The notes below the pieces were generated by a model. The model saw nothing but the letters and a program-made list of their open reading frames with translations. It was not told where the DNA came from and made no database searches. From contig CAMKAB010000058.1 of NCBI GenBank assembly GCA_946410375.1, positions 1 through 5,957 on the forward strand: a stretch of DNA of 5,957 nucleotides, given 5' to 3'. The first letter of the stretch is position 1. Every line of letters starts with the position of its first letter. Of the stretch, positions 5,931-5,957 are shown piece by piece. This DNA comes from an uncultured Spirochaetaceae bacterium. GTDB lineage: Bacteria; Spirochaetota; Spirochaetia; Sphaerochaetales; Sphaerochaetaceae. The position numbers were made by a program, and so were the translations under genes.

Positions 5931-5957
5931 ATGGAAGAGAAGAATTACGCAGAGGAA
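5931..5957 (+). CDS. Start of an unidentified gene, 3'-partial
   Basis: Nine codons, MEEKNYAEE, follow a well-spaced GGAGG and a possible extended -10 promoter, and the frame is still open at the window edge. The acidic N-terminus is too short to assign to a family. The 113-nt gap after the UPF0178 gene and the promoter candidate suggest a new transcription unit. Confidence 0.55.

Overview
The window is a stretch of ordinary bacterial chromosome with every supported gene on the + strand: the 3' 99% of dnaJ, rlmB, a PlsC-like acyltransferase, a long-type PPi-dependent phosphofructokinase (pfp), a UPF0178/YaiI-YqxD family protein, and the first nine codons of another gene. I see no transposase, integrase, CRISPR array, rRNA or tRNA. 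The long PFP, the divergent acyltransferase with an NHPYGG-type box, the UPF0178 protein and the moderate base composition with a G-rich, C-poor coding strand suggest an anaerobic, host-associated spirochaete of the Treponema type. That is an inference from protein character, not a demonstrated identity.

Layout. Bases 1-1151 encode DnaJ, lacking only a few N-terminal residues; rlmB follows after 3 nt, with its ribosome-binding site inside the last dnaJ codons, so the two are probably co-transcribed and translationally coupled. Bases 1902-2211 are a roughly 310-nt gap with no convincing gene but with short GC-rich inverted repeats. The acyltransferase occupies 2212-3228. The next gap, 3229-3486, holds a 26-codon small ORF with an excellent Shine-Dalgarno sequence (3292-3372), a consensus TATAAT -10 box (3379-3384) and an AT-rich leader that can fold into a long imperfect stem just before pfp (3487-5154). 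The UPF0178 gene (5233-5817) follows after a short gap. A second promoter-like element and a strong Shine-Dalgarno sequence then introduce a gene that begins at 5931 and runs off the window.

Functionally the genes are housekeeping: protein folding (DnaJ), 23S rRNA 2'-O-methylation (RlmB), membrane or lipid acylation (acyltransferase), and reversible PPi-linked glycolysis (PFP). Apart from dnaJ-rlmB they do not form an obvious single pathway. I do not see a clear new multi-gene system. The points most worth a second look are the small ORF and the folds around its start, the structured pfp leader, the Asp-to-Glu change in the acyltransferase catalytic box, and an insertion in the UPF0178 protein.
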